From: JAIXWP01 sp965247015 | Lineage (GTDB): Bacteria; Bacteroidota; Bacteroidia; Flavobacteriales_D; Sanyastnellaceae | Reading direction: 5' to 3' | Assembly: GCA_965247015.1 (NCBI GenBank) | Contig: CBDFGG010000002.1 | Coordinates: 186,001 to 250,000 of the forward strand | Length of the DNA stretch: 64,000 bases | Part shown: positions 41,967-51,006 of the stretch, piece after piece | Numbering within the stretch: the stretch's first letter is position 1 | Layout of the letters: the number at the start of each line of letters is the position of its first letter | Notes under the pieces: model-generated | The model's database searches: none | The model's input: the letters and a program-made list of their open reading frames with translations, nothing else | What the model was told of the DNA's origin: nothing | Made by a program: the position numbers and the translations under genes

Positions 41967-43940
41967 TTATCTAACGATCATCAATTTTTCATGAGTAATA
42001 TTCTTACCGCCTGTTACTACACCGATAATATAGTTACCAGCAGGTAGTTCAGAAACGTTTAAGTTAAAGCTGTTTGATCCAGCAGCATGCTTGCCGATGT
42101 TATCCCACATCATCAATTTGCCAGTGATATCACGTACTTCGTAAGCAACGTTAGAAGCTTCGTTCAAATTGAATTGAATACGTGTGTTATCTACCGCTGG
42201 GTTAGGGAATAATTGAAGACCAGAGAGGTTAGAAACTTCAGTTTCATTTACACCTACAGCGCGCTCAGAAAGAATCAAGCGTACAGATGGTGAATAGCTG
42301 TTACGGAAGAACCATGTCAATACTTGGTTTGAGTTGAAATCCTTACGTGCAGTTGAGTTGTCATTATCGCTGTTTGGTTCAGCAGTTACAGTTAATTCTT
42401 CAACTGTTTCTTCTTCTGTTTCTACAGATACAAGATATACTTCATCAACGATACACTCAGCTGAGTTATCGAAAGGGAAGTAGATTGGTCCTGCGTCTAC
42501 CCACTGTGGTTGAACCATGTGGTATCCGAATTCAACTAGCTCATAAACTTGAGCAGTAGTAGTACTTTGATCTGAATAAAGTGCTGCAAGGAAATTAGCT
42601 CCTTGAGAAGTTTCAGTAGCACCAGTTGTGTTTGGTCCAAACTCAACAGTCAGACCATAAGCTGTGCTACCTTCGTTAGGGAAAGTATAGATGTTACCTA
42701 CACCGAATGGAACGAATAGATCTGGGTTGTCAGCGCTAGCGCGACCACGAAGTTCACCAGTAGTTAAGGCTACATCGTTGTGACCGTATTCATCTGTAGT
42801 GTATTCGATTCCACGAGTTACTATGTTGTTATCTGGAAGATCGTCTGTTTGATCGCTAGTAAGTGTTGCACGAACTTGATATAATCCAACCTCTGTTGGA
42901 ACCCATCCTGTTTGAACGAAAATCGTATCAAGCACTGGTGCTGGACAAATTGGTTCGTTTGCTGGAGCTGGCATATCGAAAGTAGGAACGTTTGTAGTGT
43001 TCAACACTGTAGTACCAGTTGCATCAAGAACTTCGATAACGATGTTACAGTTGGTTTGATCTTGACGACCATTGTTTCTCCAGATCACACCAGCAACCAT
43101 ACCGCCATCAGCTTCTGTAATTGCTTGGTTCAAAGGAGTCACTTTGTATTCCCAAAGGTTCAAGATATCACCATTGGTTACTTGAGTGATTTCAAGGTCG
43201 TTTTCTACAGCTGTTTCGTAGATGCAAATATCATCTAGACCCCAGAAGTAGTGGCTGTAGCCGTCTGCGAACTCGTCATTGTAAGACCAACGAATAACAA
43301 CTTGTGACTGTAATGCAGCAATACAAGATACATCGATGACCGTGTTCAATGGGTTAGCAGAAAGTTGGTTTGCAGAGGTAATAAGAATACCTGTAGCATT
43401 GAACTCAGTGAAAGTAGCTCCACCATCGTTCGATACTTGAACTGAAAGCGGAGAAAGCTGAGCGCAGCAATAACGGAAATATTGATTGAAATCAACTTTT
43501 ACGTTTTCTAAAGATGACATATCCAAAACTGGAGTTTGGATATAACCGGACATTACTTCTGCAGGGTTAGCAGCAGTAATTTGACCGCCTTGTGCTAAGT
43601 CTGCATCGAAAATCATCCAGCCGTTTGCTGCGGTTGGAGAAGCCATTGCATTAAGTGTGTTAGAGTAGAAACCAGCTGGGCTATTAGCTGTAGCAAGTGC
43701 CCAAACGCTTCCGTTGTTCCCACCTGTAGTCCAAGCACCAACACCGTTGTTTCCATCCAAACCATTTGCGAAGTCCTCACAGAAGAAATCTGCTGAACCG
43801 CCGCGGTTTGTGCTAAGTGCTTCAGCACCTCTTTGATTTGACACGCTGATTTCAAACTGATCAGCTGGTCTTAGTCCGCCTTGTGCGTTTGCAGCAGCAG
43901 CAATTAGGACTGTTCCAATAATTGAGTAAATTCTTTTCAT
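41967..43940 (-). CDS. Secreted T9SS type A sorted protein
   Basis: 657 residues. The signal peptide is MKRIYSIIGTVLIAAAANA. The N-terminal half contains a MAM/jelly-roll-like region (FFCEDFANGLDGNNGVGAW, then LSPLSVQVSNDGGATFTEFN and FWGLDDICIYE). The middle is beta-rich without a motif I recognise. The C-terminus LQLFPNPAVDNTRIQFNL, then VRDITGKLMM and LPAGNYIIGV, is a type A sorting domain. It is probably a cell-surface or extracellular protein; no catalytic residues can be assigned. It is monocistronic, with its own terminator. Confidence 0.9.
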   Translation of the reverse strand: MKRIYSIIGTVLIAAAANAQGGLRPADQFEISVSNQRGAEALSTNRGGSADFFCEDFANGLDGNNGVGAWTTGGNNGSVWALATANSPAGFYSNTLNAMASPTAANGWMIFDADLAQGGQITAANPAEVMSGYIQTPVLDMSSLENVKVDFNQYFRYCCAQLSPLSVQVSNDGGATFTEFNATGILITSANQLSANPLNTVIDVSCIAALQSQVVIRWSYNDEFADGYSHYFWGLDDICIYETAVENDLEITQVTNGDILNLWEYKVTPLNQAITEADGGMVAGVIWRNNGRQDQTNCNIVIEVLDATGTTVLNTTNVPTFDMPAPANEPICPAPVLDTIFVQTGWVPTEVGLYQVRATLTSDQTDDLPDNNIVTRGIEYTTDEYGHNDVALTTGELRGRASADNPDLFVPFGVGNIYTFPNEGSTAYGLTVEFGPNTTGATETSQGANFLAALYSDQSTTTAQVYELVEFGYHMVQPQWVDAGPIYFPFDNSAECIVDEVYLVSVETEEETVEELTVTAEPNSDNDNSTARKDFNSNQVLTWFFRNSYSPSVRLILSERAVGVNETEVSNLSGLQLFPNPAVDNTRIQFNLNEASNVAYEVRDITGKLMMWDNIGKHAAGSNSFNLNVSELPAGNYIIGVVTGGKNITHEKLMIVR

Positions 43941-44020
43941 CCGAATGATTAATTTAAGGTGTGTCGAAAATACTCATTAAATAAACATAACCCTACCGTT
44001 AAGAGTTTTTTTGGGAAATA

Positions 44021-44063
44021 AAAAAGCCCCTTCATCTTGGTTTCACAAGCTGAAAGGGCTTTC
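44021..44063 (-). terminator. Terminator after the DUF349 gene
   Basis: AAAGCCC (44023..44029) pairs with GGGCTTT (44056..44062), and the stem continues imperfectly through TTCA/TGAA and TTG/CAA. A run of Us follows on the minus strand. Confidence 0.75.
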
Positions 44064-44079
44064 AATGTTTCTGAAAGGC

Positions 44080-45780
44080 TTATTGCTCTAGCAATTCCAT
44101 CTTTTTCTTGAGGTCTTCAATTTCTCTTTCGGTACTCTTAATTTTTTTCTCAATCTCCTTTCTCATGGCCTCAGCACCTTTTCCAGTGAAGAATCCCATG
44201 TTGTTTTCATATTGTTTGATTTGAAGGAAAAGCTTGTCTAGCTTGTCTTTCAATACCATCTTTTCTCTTCTAACTCCTTGATCTCCACTTCCAGAGGACT
44301 TGATATTGTCTACTCTAGAGCGGAAAGCACTCATTTCACGTTGCTCGCGCTCTGCATTGATTTGACCATACTTCTTATCCAAAGCAGCATTGTAGCGATC
44401 CATGATATTCTTCACGTGATCTTTCGGAACAAAACCTACAGCGTGCCAACGCTCGCTGAATAATTTCAAGAAGCTCAGGTCTTCTGATTTGTTACCGGTC
44501 AATTCAGTGGATTCAATTTCTTCAAGAAGAGCTGTCTTCAATCGAAGGTTTTCTTCTTGTTGATTGACCATTTCTCCGAAGTGTTCTTTTTTCTTTTGGA
44601 AGAAAATATCACAAGCAGAACGGAAACGCTGCCATAGCTTTTGCTCATCGCGTGGATCAGCGCTGCCAATAGCCTTCCATTGTTCTTGAAGTTTTTTCAA
44701 ACTCTCAGTAGTGGCTTTCCAATCGGTGCTGTCTTGAAGTTCTTTTGCTTTCGCAATGAGTGCCTCTTTCTTGTCTTTATGTTCTTTGAAAGAATTGCGC
44801 TTTACTTCATATTGTTCTTTGCGCTTGCTGAAGAACAAATCACAAAGACCTCTGAATTCCTGCCACACTTCTTCGTTGTCTTTTTTCTTAGCCCAACCGA
44901 TAGTGCGCCATTCTTCTTGAAGCTTGATTACCTCTTCCGTCCAACGATTCCAAGTTGCAGTGTTGGTGATTTCCATCTGAAGGATTTCCTTCATTTTTTC
45001 TACCAACGCTTTTTTCTTGGTCAAGTTTTCTTCGCTATTCGCGTGAATAACGTCGTAGTGCGCTTGTATTCTGTTTTGAGACTCGCGTAAGATTCCAAAG
45101 AATGTATCTCCGAGTTCTTTATAGGTTTCTCTAGGAGATGGACCTACATTCATCCATTCACGTTGGAATTTTTTCACCAACATTTCTAGATCAGAGATCA
45201 GTTCTACAGACGCAAGGCCTTTTACTTCTTCAATGAGTTCTTCTTTCTTCTTTTGATTAATCTTCAAATCATGGTCTTGCAATGATTTGTAGATATTGAT
45301 ATTGTAGAAGAAAGAGTGGTTGAGTTTTGCCCACGCCTCTTGGAGTTCGTGGTATTTGTCACCAGGTACATCGCCAATAGCATCCCATCTTTCTTTGAGT
45401 GCTTTGTGCGTGCTAAAAGCTTTACCGATGTTTTCTTCGCTTGTGATAAGCGTTTCGAATTCTTTTACAATAGCATTTTTAGCCTCCAAATTCTTTTGGC
45501 GCTCTGCTGCTAATTTTTTACCATGCTCTTCAATACGATCCTCATAGACTTTGAGGAGCTCTTGAAAACGTTCCTCCAATTCATGGGGAACATAGGTGAA
45601 AGGAGGCTTTTCAGTGCCTTCTTCGACTGGTTGGTTGTTGTAAGCCTCCAACTGAAGCTGTCTTTCTTTTGCCGATTCCGCTTTCCAATCGTTGCGGATC
45701 TCACGAATTGCTTCTCTGATAGACATAATGTCTTCGGTTTGAAGCAAACCGTGCAGTTTCTCAATCAATGTAGTTTTCAT
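44080..45780 (-). CDS. DUF349 domain coiled-coil protein
   Basis: 566 residues from the ATG at 45780; the preceding in-frame codon is TTG. The protein is highly charged and helical, with several copies of the DUF349 pattern: a W-x-x-x-G-x-aromatic turn followed by LWQRFRSACDIFFQKKKEHF or EVWQEFRGLCDLFFSKRKEQ type helices. Tandem DUF349 repeats are known in Bacteroidota, but no activity is established. The C-terminal 100 residues form a basic coiled coil. It is cytoplasmic and probably a nucleic-acid or protein-binding scaffold; that is inference. Confidence 0.88.
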   Translation of the reverse strand: MKTTLIEKLHGLLQTEDIMSIREAIREIRNDWKAESAKERQLQLEAYNNQPVEEGTEKPPFTYVPHELEERFQELLKVYEDRIEEHGKKLAAERQKNLEAKNAIVKEFETLITSEENIGKAFSTHKALKERWDAIGDVPGDKYHELQEAWAKLNHSFFYNINIYKSLQDHDLKINQKKKEELIEEVKGLASVELISDLEMLVKKFQREWMNVGPSPRETYKELGDTFFGILRESQNRIQAHYDVIHANSEENLTKKKALVEKMKEILQMEITNTATWNRWTEEVIKLQEEWRTIGWAKKKDNEEVWQEFRGLCDLFFSKRKEQYEVKRNSFKEHKDKKEALIAKAKELQDSTDWKATTESLKKLQEQWKAIGSADPRDEQKLWQRFRSACDIFFQKKKEHFGEMVNQQEENLRLKTALLEEIESTELTGNKSEDLSFLKLFSERWHAVGFVPKDHVKNIMDRYNAALDKKYGQINAEREQREMSAFRSRVDNIKSSGSGDQGVRREKMVLKDKLDKLFLQIKQYENNMGFFTGKGAEAMRKEIEKKIKSTEREIEDLKKKMELLEQ

Positions 45781-45822
45781 CAAAACGTGTTTATTCTCAC
45801 TCGGTTTAATCCTTCCGAGCTA

Positions 45823-45830
45823 CAAAAGTA
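45823..45830 (-). promoter_or_regulatory. -7 promoter element for the DUF349 gene
   Basis: On the minus strand this reads TACTTTTG (TAnnTTTG), 42 bases before the ATG. The rest of the spacer to 45961 shows no gene. Confidence 0.5.
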
Positions 45831-45961
45831 GTTAAAGGTTTGATACATTTTATCGGTTATTTAACGTATCCGATAGGTGTATTGGTTACACTTCATCTAC
45901 GATTATTTCGAATCTTTAGTTTTTAAATAGAGGCATCATATCTTGGCAGCACCAAAAAAGC

Positions 45962-46435
45962 ATGGAAGATTATACTCCAAAATACTCGTATTCAGCGGTT
46001 CTGCTTAAAGCCAAACGCTACTGCGACAAGGCCGAGCGTGCGCACAAGGATGTTTTGACAAAGCTGATGCGATGGGGAATGAACAGTGAAGAACGGGATC
46101 AAATAATGATGGTGCTCATCTCAGAAAATCTGTTGAATGAGGAGCGCTATGCTGAGGCGTTTGTAAATGATAAATACCGGTTCAATAAATGGGGCGTCAA
46201 AAAAATCGAACAAGCGCTCAAAATGAAAGGTGTGAGTGATCGCAATATCCGTGATGCGATTGCCAAAATAGTGCCCGCTGAATATGAGGATGGCTTGAAA
46301 GAATTGATTGAAAAACGCTGGGTAAAAACAGCGGGAATCCCCGTGTGGCAGCGCAAAATGAAAGTAGCCCGGTACTTTATTTCCCGGGGCTACGAATCTT
46401 CTATGATTTGGAAAATGCTTGAGTCTATTAACTAA
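45962..46435 (+). CDS. recX: RecX family regulatory protein
   Basis: 157 residues. The three-helix repeats of RecX are visible: LLKAKRYCDKAERAHKDVLTKLMRWGM, then ISENLLNEERYAEAFVNDKYRFNKWGVKKIEQALKMKGV and ARYFISRGYESSMIWKML. RecX limits RecA filament activity. recA is not in the window. The last 8 bases overlap the convergent membrane-protein gene. Confidence 0.9.
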   Translation: MEDYTPKYSYSAVLLKAKRYCDKAERAHKDVLTKLMRWGMNSEERDQIMMVLISENLLNEERYAEAFVNDKYRFNKWGVKKIEQALKMKGVSDRNIRDAIAKIVPAEYEDGLKELIEKRWVKTAGIPVWQRKMKVARYFISRGYESSMIWKMLESIN

Positions 46436-47126
46436 TAGTCGTTGAATCGGTAGTTGTCGAATCGCTTTCCGCCGGACCAGACATTACATCTGCAAAGGCG
46501 CAGTACGTGGCCAATATTGCTACTGGCATTGTAAACAGCAGTCCGACACCGCAAGCCAATACTCCAATGATTAGCGCCCCCAACCACACAACGATGAAGA
46601 AGCCAAGCCAAGAAAAGAAATTTTTACCAATCACTTTTCTACTCGCTTCCATAGAATCCCAAAATTCAAGTTTCAGAAATAGGAGCATGGGAACTGCGAT
46701 GCCGTAACCAACCGCGAGGTAGATACCAGGGATAATACAAAAAACGAAGCCAATAGCGGTGAGAATGCTAGAGATTAATGATAAAACGATAAGGTTACCA
46801 ATATGCAGCTTAAACCCATCAAAGAAATTGTTGAAGGTGTAAGCTTCGCCTCTTCTAATCTTATCAGCCACTAGGTAATATCCTGCGGCCAATGGAGGAT
46901 TGACAATGAGTCCAGCTATGGTGCCCAATACAGGGATTAAATTGATAACCGCAGAAATAGCAAAGAAAACTAAAGTGAATAACACGAAGTTCCCAATGTC
47001 TTTTTTAAAGAGCTGAATGGCTTGAGATATATAAGTTTCCAGTCTGAAAACATATCCATCTCTAATTACATCTTCAGGGTTTTTCCAGTTTTCTTGTTTT
47101 GAATTTGGTTCGTCTAGTATGATCAT
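46428..47126 (-). CDS. Multi-pass membrane protein of unknown function
   Basis: 232 residues with about five or six hydrophobic segments after a polar N-terminus. Glycine- and proline-bearing segments such as LIPVLGTIAGLIVNPPLAAGYYLVADKIRRGE and FVFCIIPGIYLAVGYGIAVPMLLF, followed by FWDSMEASRKVIGKNFF, resemble DUF975/YciC-like membrane proteins. The C-terminal tail is rich in serine, threonine and aspartate. No substrate or partner can be named. Confidence 0.7.
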   Translation of the reverse strand: MIILDEPNSKQENWKNPEDVIRDGYVFRLETYISQAIQLFKKDIGNFVLFTLVFFAISAVINLIPVLGTIAGLIVNPPLAAGYYLVADKIRRGEAYTFNNFFDGFKLHIGNLIVLSLISSILTAIGFVFCIIPGIYLAVGYGIAVPMLLFLKLEFWDSMEASRKVIGKNFFSWLGFFIVVWLGALIIGVLACGVGLLFTMPVAILATYCAFADVMSGPAESDSTTTDSTTIS

Positions 47127-47167
47127 AGCATAAGGGATTAGTGGTCTCGAAGGTAGTTAAAATACAC

Positions 47168-47175
47168 TACATTTG
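47168..47175 (+). promoter_or_regulatory. -7 promoter element for prfB
   Basis: TACATTTG fits TAnnTTTG and lies 29 bases before the prfB ATG. No clear -33 TTG is present. Confidence 0.55.
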
Positions 47176-47204
47176 CCGCGCAAATCACAATTTCAGCAAG
47201 GAAA

Positions 47205-48306
47205 ATGAATGTAACCGCAGATGCGATCCATGAGCTGAATGAACGCCTATTGGCGCTCAGGAGGTATCTTTGACGTGGACACTAAGTTGCTCCAAATCAT
47301 AGAAGACGAAAAACACACACAAGACCCCGGATTCTGGGATGACCCGAAGAAGGCGGAATTGGTGATGAAACAAATCAGAAACAAAAAGGTCTGGACAGAC
47401 GCATTTCAACAATGCGTGACGGCCATCGATGACCTTCAAGTTATTCAAGAATTTTTTAAAGAAGGCGCTGCTTCCGAAGAGGAAGTGCAGGCTCAATTCG
47501 CTCTCGCTGCTCAACGCATCGAGGATCTTGAGTTTAAAAACATGCTCAGTGCTGAAGAAGATAGCTTGAATGCTGTTCTTCAAATCACCTCTGGAGCCGG
47601 TGGAACCGAAAGCTGCGACTGGGCAGGAATGCTCATGCGTATGTATATCATGTGGGGAGAAAAAAACGGTTACACCGTGAAAGAACTCGACATGCAAGAA
47701 GGTGAAGTAGCAGGAGTAAAGCAATGTACTTTGGAATTCTCAGGAGAATTTGCTTTCGGTATGCTGAAAGGTGAAAACGGCGTACACCGATTGGTGCGCA
47801 TATCCCCATTCGACAGTAATGCCCGTCGACATACAAGCTTCGTGTCAGTTTATGTTTATCCGCTTGTGGATGATACGATTGATATTGAAATTAATCCGTC
47901 TGATATTACTTGGGATACCTTCCGAAGTGGAGGTGCTGGTGGACAGAACGTAAACAAAGTTGAAACAGGGGTGCGTTTGAAACACAAACCTTCTGGAATT
48001 GTTATCGATAACACCGAAACACGTTCTCAGCTACAAAACAAAGAGAAAGCAATTCAATTATTGAAATCGCAGCTCTACGAAATGGAGTTGGCAAAGCGCA
48101 ATGCTGCACGCGACGAAATTGAAGCTGGTAAGAAAAAAATTGAGTGGGGTTCTCAAATTAGAAACTACGTTATGCAGCCATACAAACTTGTAAAGGATGT
48201 GCGAACAGGCCATGAGACAAGCGATGTAGACGGTGTAATGGATGGTGATATCGGAGAATTTTTGAAAGCATTCTTGATGGCTCAAGGAAATGCAGCCAAT
48301 GTTTAA
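47205..48306 (+). CDS. prfB: Peptide chain release factor 2 with programmed +1 frameshift
   Basis: The gene is read as 47205..47270 joined to 47272..48306. The first frame starts ATG AAT GTA at 47205 and stops at TGA 47271..47273 after 22 codons. A +1 shift at CTT-TGA-C continues for 344 residues, giving 366 in all. The shift signal is the classic AGGAGG-TAT-CTT-TGA-C. RF2 recognises UGA and UAA through the SPF motif (residues 200-202 in RISPFDSNARRHTSF) and releases peptides through GGQ (245-247 in SGGAGGQNVNKVETG). The frameshift provides autoregulation: low RF2 slows termination at the UGA and favours the shift. Confidence 0.97.
47259..47274 (+). promoter_or_regulatory. prfB programmed frameshift site
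   Basis: AGGAGGTATCTTTGAC: an internal Shine-Dalgarno-like AGGAGG (47259..47264), a 3-base spacer, the slippery CTT and the UGA stop followed by C. It matches the canonical prfB signal known from other phyla. Confidence 0.95.
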
Positions 48307-48330
48307 TTTGAATATTTAATAAAAATAATA

Positions 48331-49725
48331 ATGGAATATCGCATCGAAAAAGACACAATGGGGGAAGTGAAAGTTCCTGCTCATGTGTATTGGGGCGCTC
48401 AAACAGAACGCTCTCGCAATAATTTCAAAATTGGTCCAGAGGCGAGCATGCCGAAGGAGATTATTTCTGCGTTTGCAATTTTGAAAAAAGCTGCAGCACA
48501 CGCAAACTGCGAATTGGGAGTTCTTCCAACGGAGAAGCGCGACCTCATCTCTAAAGTTTGTGATGAAATTTTAGAGGGAAAATTGGCAGATCAATTCCCG
48601 CTTGTTATTTGGCAAACGGGTTCGGGTACTCAATCAAACATGAATTTGAATGAAGTGATTGCGAACCGAGCGCATGTCTTAAACGGAGGCCAATTGGGCG
48701 AAGCGAGCGTTTTGAATCCTAATGATGATGTAAATAAATCACAATCTTCAAATGATACGTATCCTACTGCAATGCACATTGCAGCGTACAAATCTGTAGT
48801 AGAAAAAACATTGCCAGGTGTTCAGAAACTTCGTGACACACTTCATGCGAAGAGTATGGAGTTTATGAATGTGGTAAAAATCGGACGTACACACTTGATG
48901 GATGCAACGCCTATCACCTTGGGTCAAGAATTGAGCGGCTATGTAGCTCAATTGGATCATGGAATGCGCGCTGTGAAAAATACACTTTCGCATTTGAGCG
49001 AATTAGCATTGGGTGGTACAGCGGTAGGTACTGGAATCAATACACCTGAGGGATATTCTGAATTGGTAGCGAAAAAAATCGCGGAATTTTCAGCTCTTCC
49101 ATTGGTTTCTGCTCCAAATAAATTTGAAGCATTAGCAGCGCATGACGGCATCGTTGAAACACACGGAGCATTGAAGCAATTGGCTGTTTCTCTAAATAAA
49201 ATTGCCAACGATATTCGTATGATGGCGAGCGGCCCTCGTAGTGGAATTGGTGAAATTTATATTCCTGAAAATGAGCCAGGGTCTAGCATTATGCCAGGTA
49301 AAGTAAATCCAACGCAATGCGAAGCATTGACGATGGTTTGCGCTCAAGTCATGGGAAATGATGTGGCTATCACTGTAGGTGGAACGCAAGGTCATTATGA
49401 ATTGAACGTATTCAAACCTATGATGGCTTACAATTTCTTGCAATCAGCAGAATTGTTGGGTGATGCATGTGTGTCATTCAATGATCATTGTGCTGTTGGA
49501 ATTGAGCCGAATCATGATAGAATCAATGAGCTTGTAAATAATTCATTGATGCTCGTGACCTCGTTGAATACCAAGATTGGATATTATAAAGCAGCGGAAA
49601 TCGCGAAGACAGCGCACAAGAATGGCACTACACTTCGTGAAGAAGCGATTCGACTTGGTTATGTAACCGAAGAAGAGTATGATCAAATAGTGGTTCCAGC
49701 GAAAATGGTTGGGAAGCTTCACTAA
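48331..49725 (+). CDS. fumC: Class II fumarate hydratase
   Basis: 464 residues. Substrate-binding motifs are WQTGSGTQSNMNLNEV, SQSSNDTYPTAMH and KIGRTHLMDATPITLGQE. The catalytic signature GSSIMPGKVN begins at about residue 317. The enzyme interconverts fumarate and malate in the TCA cycle without an iron-sulfur cluster. It follows prfB by 24 bases with no terminator between, so co-transcription is possible. A bidirectional terminator follows at 49739. Confidence 0.96.
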   Translation: MEYRIEKDTMGEVKVPAHVYWGAQTERSRNNFKIGPEASMPKEIISAFAILKKAAAHANCELGVLPTEKRDLISKVCDEILEGKLADQFPLVIWQTGSGTQSNMNLNEVIANRAHVLNGGQLGEASVLNPNDDVNKSQSSNDTYPTAMHIAAYKSVVEKTLPGVQKLRDTLHAKSMEFMNVVKIGRTHLMDATPITLGQELSGYVAQLDHGMRAVKNTLSHLSELALGGTAVGTGINTPEGYSELVAKKIAEFSALPLVSAPNKFEALAAHDGIVETHGALKQLAVSLNKIANDIRMMASGPRSGIGEIYIPENEPGSSIMPGKVNPTQCEALTMVCAQVMGNDVAITVGGTQGHYELNVFKPMMAYNFLQSAELLGDACVSFNDHCAVGIEPNHDRINELVNNSLMLVTSLNTKIGYYKAAEIAKTAHKNGTTLREEAIRLGYVTEEEYDQIVVPAKMVGKLH

Positions 49726-49738
49726 GAAATATGGAAGT

Positions 49739-49774
49739 AAAAAAAATCCCCTCAGTCATGAGGGGATTTTTTTT
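49739..49774. terminator. Bidirectional terminator between fumC and the DoxX-like gene
   Basis: A perfect 16-bp inverted repeat (49739..49754 and 49759..49774) has core TCCCCTCA/TGAGGGGA, a GTCA loop and A- and T-runs at the ends. Confidence 0.92.
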
Positions 49775-49790
49775 GGATAGAGAATCTAAA

Positions 49791-50168
49791 TTACTTTTTT
49801 CTAGCAAGACCAGCGAATGTCAATGCACCGCCCGCAAGCATAATGTCTTTCAAAGCGCTTACTGTTCCCATCGTCTTCAACATTGCATCATCGCTCATTG
49901 CATTTGGTACGTGCACCATCAATACGAATGCGATCAATGTTCCAGCCAATGAAAGGCAAGAAATCAAATCCAATACGCGAATGATGATAGAGATACCCGC
50001 AAGAATCAATGATGTACCAGATGCATAGGTCCAAAATAGTCCGCCAAACGGCATGTAAGAAGGAACCATGTACTGCATTTGATCAGCTCCTGCATAGTGC
50101 AATAAACCGAAGATGATTAGTGGAACGGCGAATAAATAACGCCCGAGTGAAGTAGTTAAGAAGTTCAT
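49791..50168 (-). CDS. DoxX-like small membrane protein
   Basis: 125 residues with four hydrophobic segments. The pattern RYLFAVPLIIFGLLHYAGADQMQYMVPSYMPFGGLFW, then ISIIIRVLDLISCLSLAGTLIAFVLMVHVPNA and LKDIMLAGGALTFAGLA, resembles the DoxX/DoxD-like family. No redox cofactor residues can be assigned, and the role is unknown. It is a single gene with a shared terminator. Confidence 0.75.
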   Translation of the reverse strand: MNFLTTSLGRYLFAVPLIIFGLLHYAGADQMQYMVPSYMPFGGLFWTYASGTSLILAGISIIIRVLDLISCLSLAGTLIAFVLMVHVPNAMSDDAMLKTMGTVSALKDIMLAGGALTFAGLARKK

Positions 50169-50300
50169 GAATTTTGAATTAATGGTTTGTTTTTTAAAGT
50201 TCCCCTATTACGATGCAAGTACCACTTTGGGTTTCATAAGTTTTGCACTTTTTTATTTGGAAAACATTGAAAATCAGAATTCTTGACTCAAAATACAACT

Positions 50301-50327
50301 AAAAAAGCGGCACGGGGCCGCTTTTTT
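50301..50327. terminator. Terminator for the gene at 50361 (minus strand)
   Basis: AAAAAAGCGGC (50301..50311) and GCCGCTTTTTT (50317..50327) form an 11-bp stem with loop ACGGG. It has a U-run in both directions; the nearest gene ending toward it is on the minus strand. Confidence 0.88.
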
Positions 50328-50360
50328 GAGATTCGTCGATAAATAATGTCTTTTCGTCTT

Positions 50361-50831
50361 TTAGAGTGGGAAGTATAAAATTACTCCTTCATAACCACTT
50401 TTTCCCTTTACAACCCCTATTTCTACTCGATATTTGGTTGAATTTGACTTTGGATTGTAGACTACTCGTTTGCCACTATTGAATGCCGTGCTGGGTTGTT
50501 CAGATTTTTCAAAATCAGACATCGGTAATGAGAACTCCAAATATGGAATCACGCGATTCAAGATGGTCTGACACATTGCAGCATCCTCATTGAAGTAAGT
50601 AATCTTCAAATAACTGCCCTTGCCAAGCTTATCCTTTTCAATGGTTGTGGCATTGGCATTCTCATATTTAATATTGGATTCGAATCCATCAGCAGTGGCT
50701 GCGCCTTTTAAGGATCCGAAGTTTTTTGAAACAGCAAAAGCAATGTTTTTGAAGTTCTCATCTGGTTTTTGTTGCGCAAAAGAGCAAATTGCAGAGAACA
50801 TAATTGCGGTGAAAAGAATCAATCGTGTCAT
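50361..50831 (-). CDS. Small secreted protein of unknown function
   Basis: 156 residues with a signal peptide (MTRLILFTAIMFSAICSFA). The mature part is mixed alpha/beta (ENFKNIAFAVSKNFGSLKG, then GSYLKITYFNEDAAMCQTILNRVIPYLEFSLP and YRVEIGVVKGKSGYEGVILYFPL). I do not recognise the family. It is likely periplasmic or surface-associated. Confidence 0.7.
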   Translation of the reverse strand: MTRLILFTAIMFSAICSFAQQKPDENFKNIAFAVSKNFGSLKGAATADGFESNIKYENANATTIEKDKLGKGSYLKITYFNEDAAMCQTILNRVIPYLEFSLPMSDFEKSEQPSTAFNSGKRVVYNPKSNSTKYRVEIGVVKGKSGYEGVILYFPL

Positions 50832-50958
50832 GGACGTAATGGATATTTATATATGCAAATCAAACTAATAAATCGAGATAAGGTTTCACTTTTCGCGACA
50901 AGTGATTAACAATCGGTATTTTATACCCTCCAACTCATAGAGTTTAGCAGGAAAAAAC

Positions 50959-50966
50959 TACCTTTG
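50959..50966 (+). promoter_or_regulatory. -7 promoter element for the aminotransferase gene
   Basis: TACCTTTG fits TAnnTTTG, 40 bases before the ATG at 51007. No clear -33 element is seen. Confidence 0.5.
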
Positions 50967-51006
50967 CACGCGTTAAAAAAGAGCACCGAGAAATACCGCA
51001 GGGATA

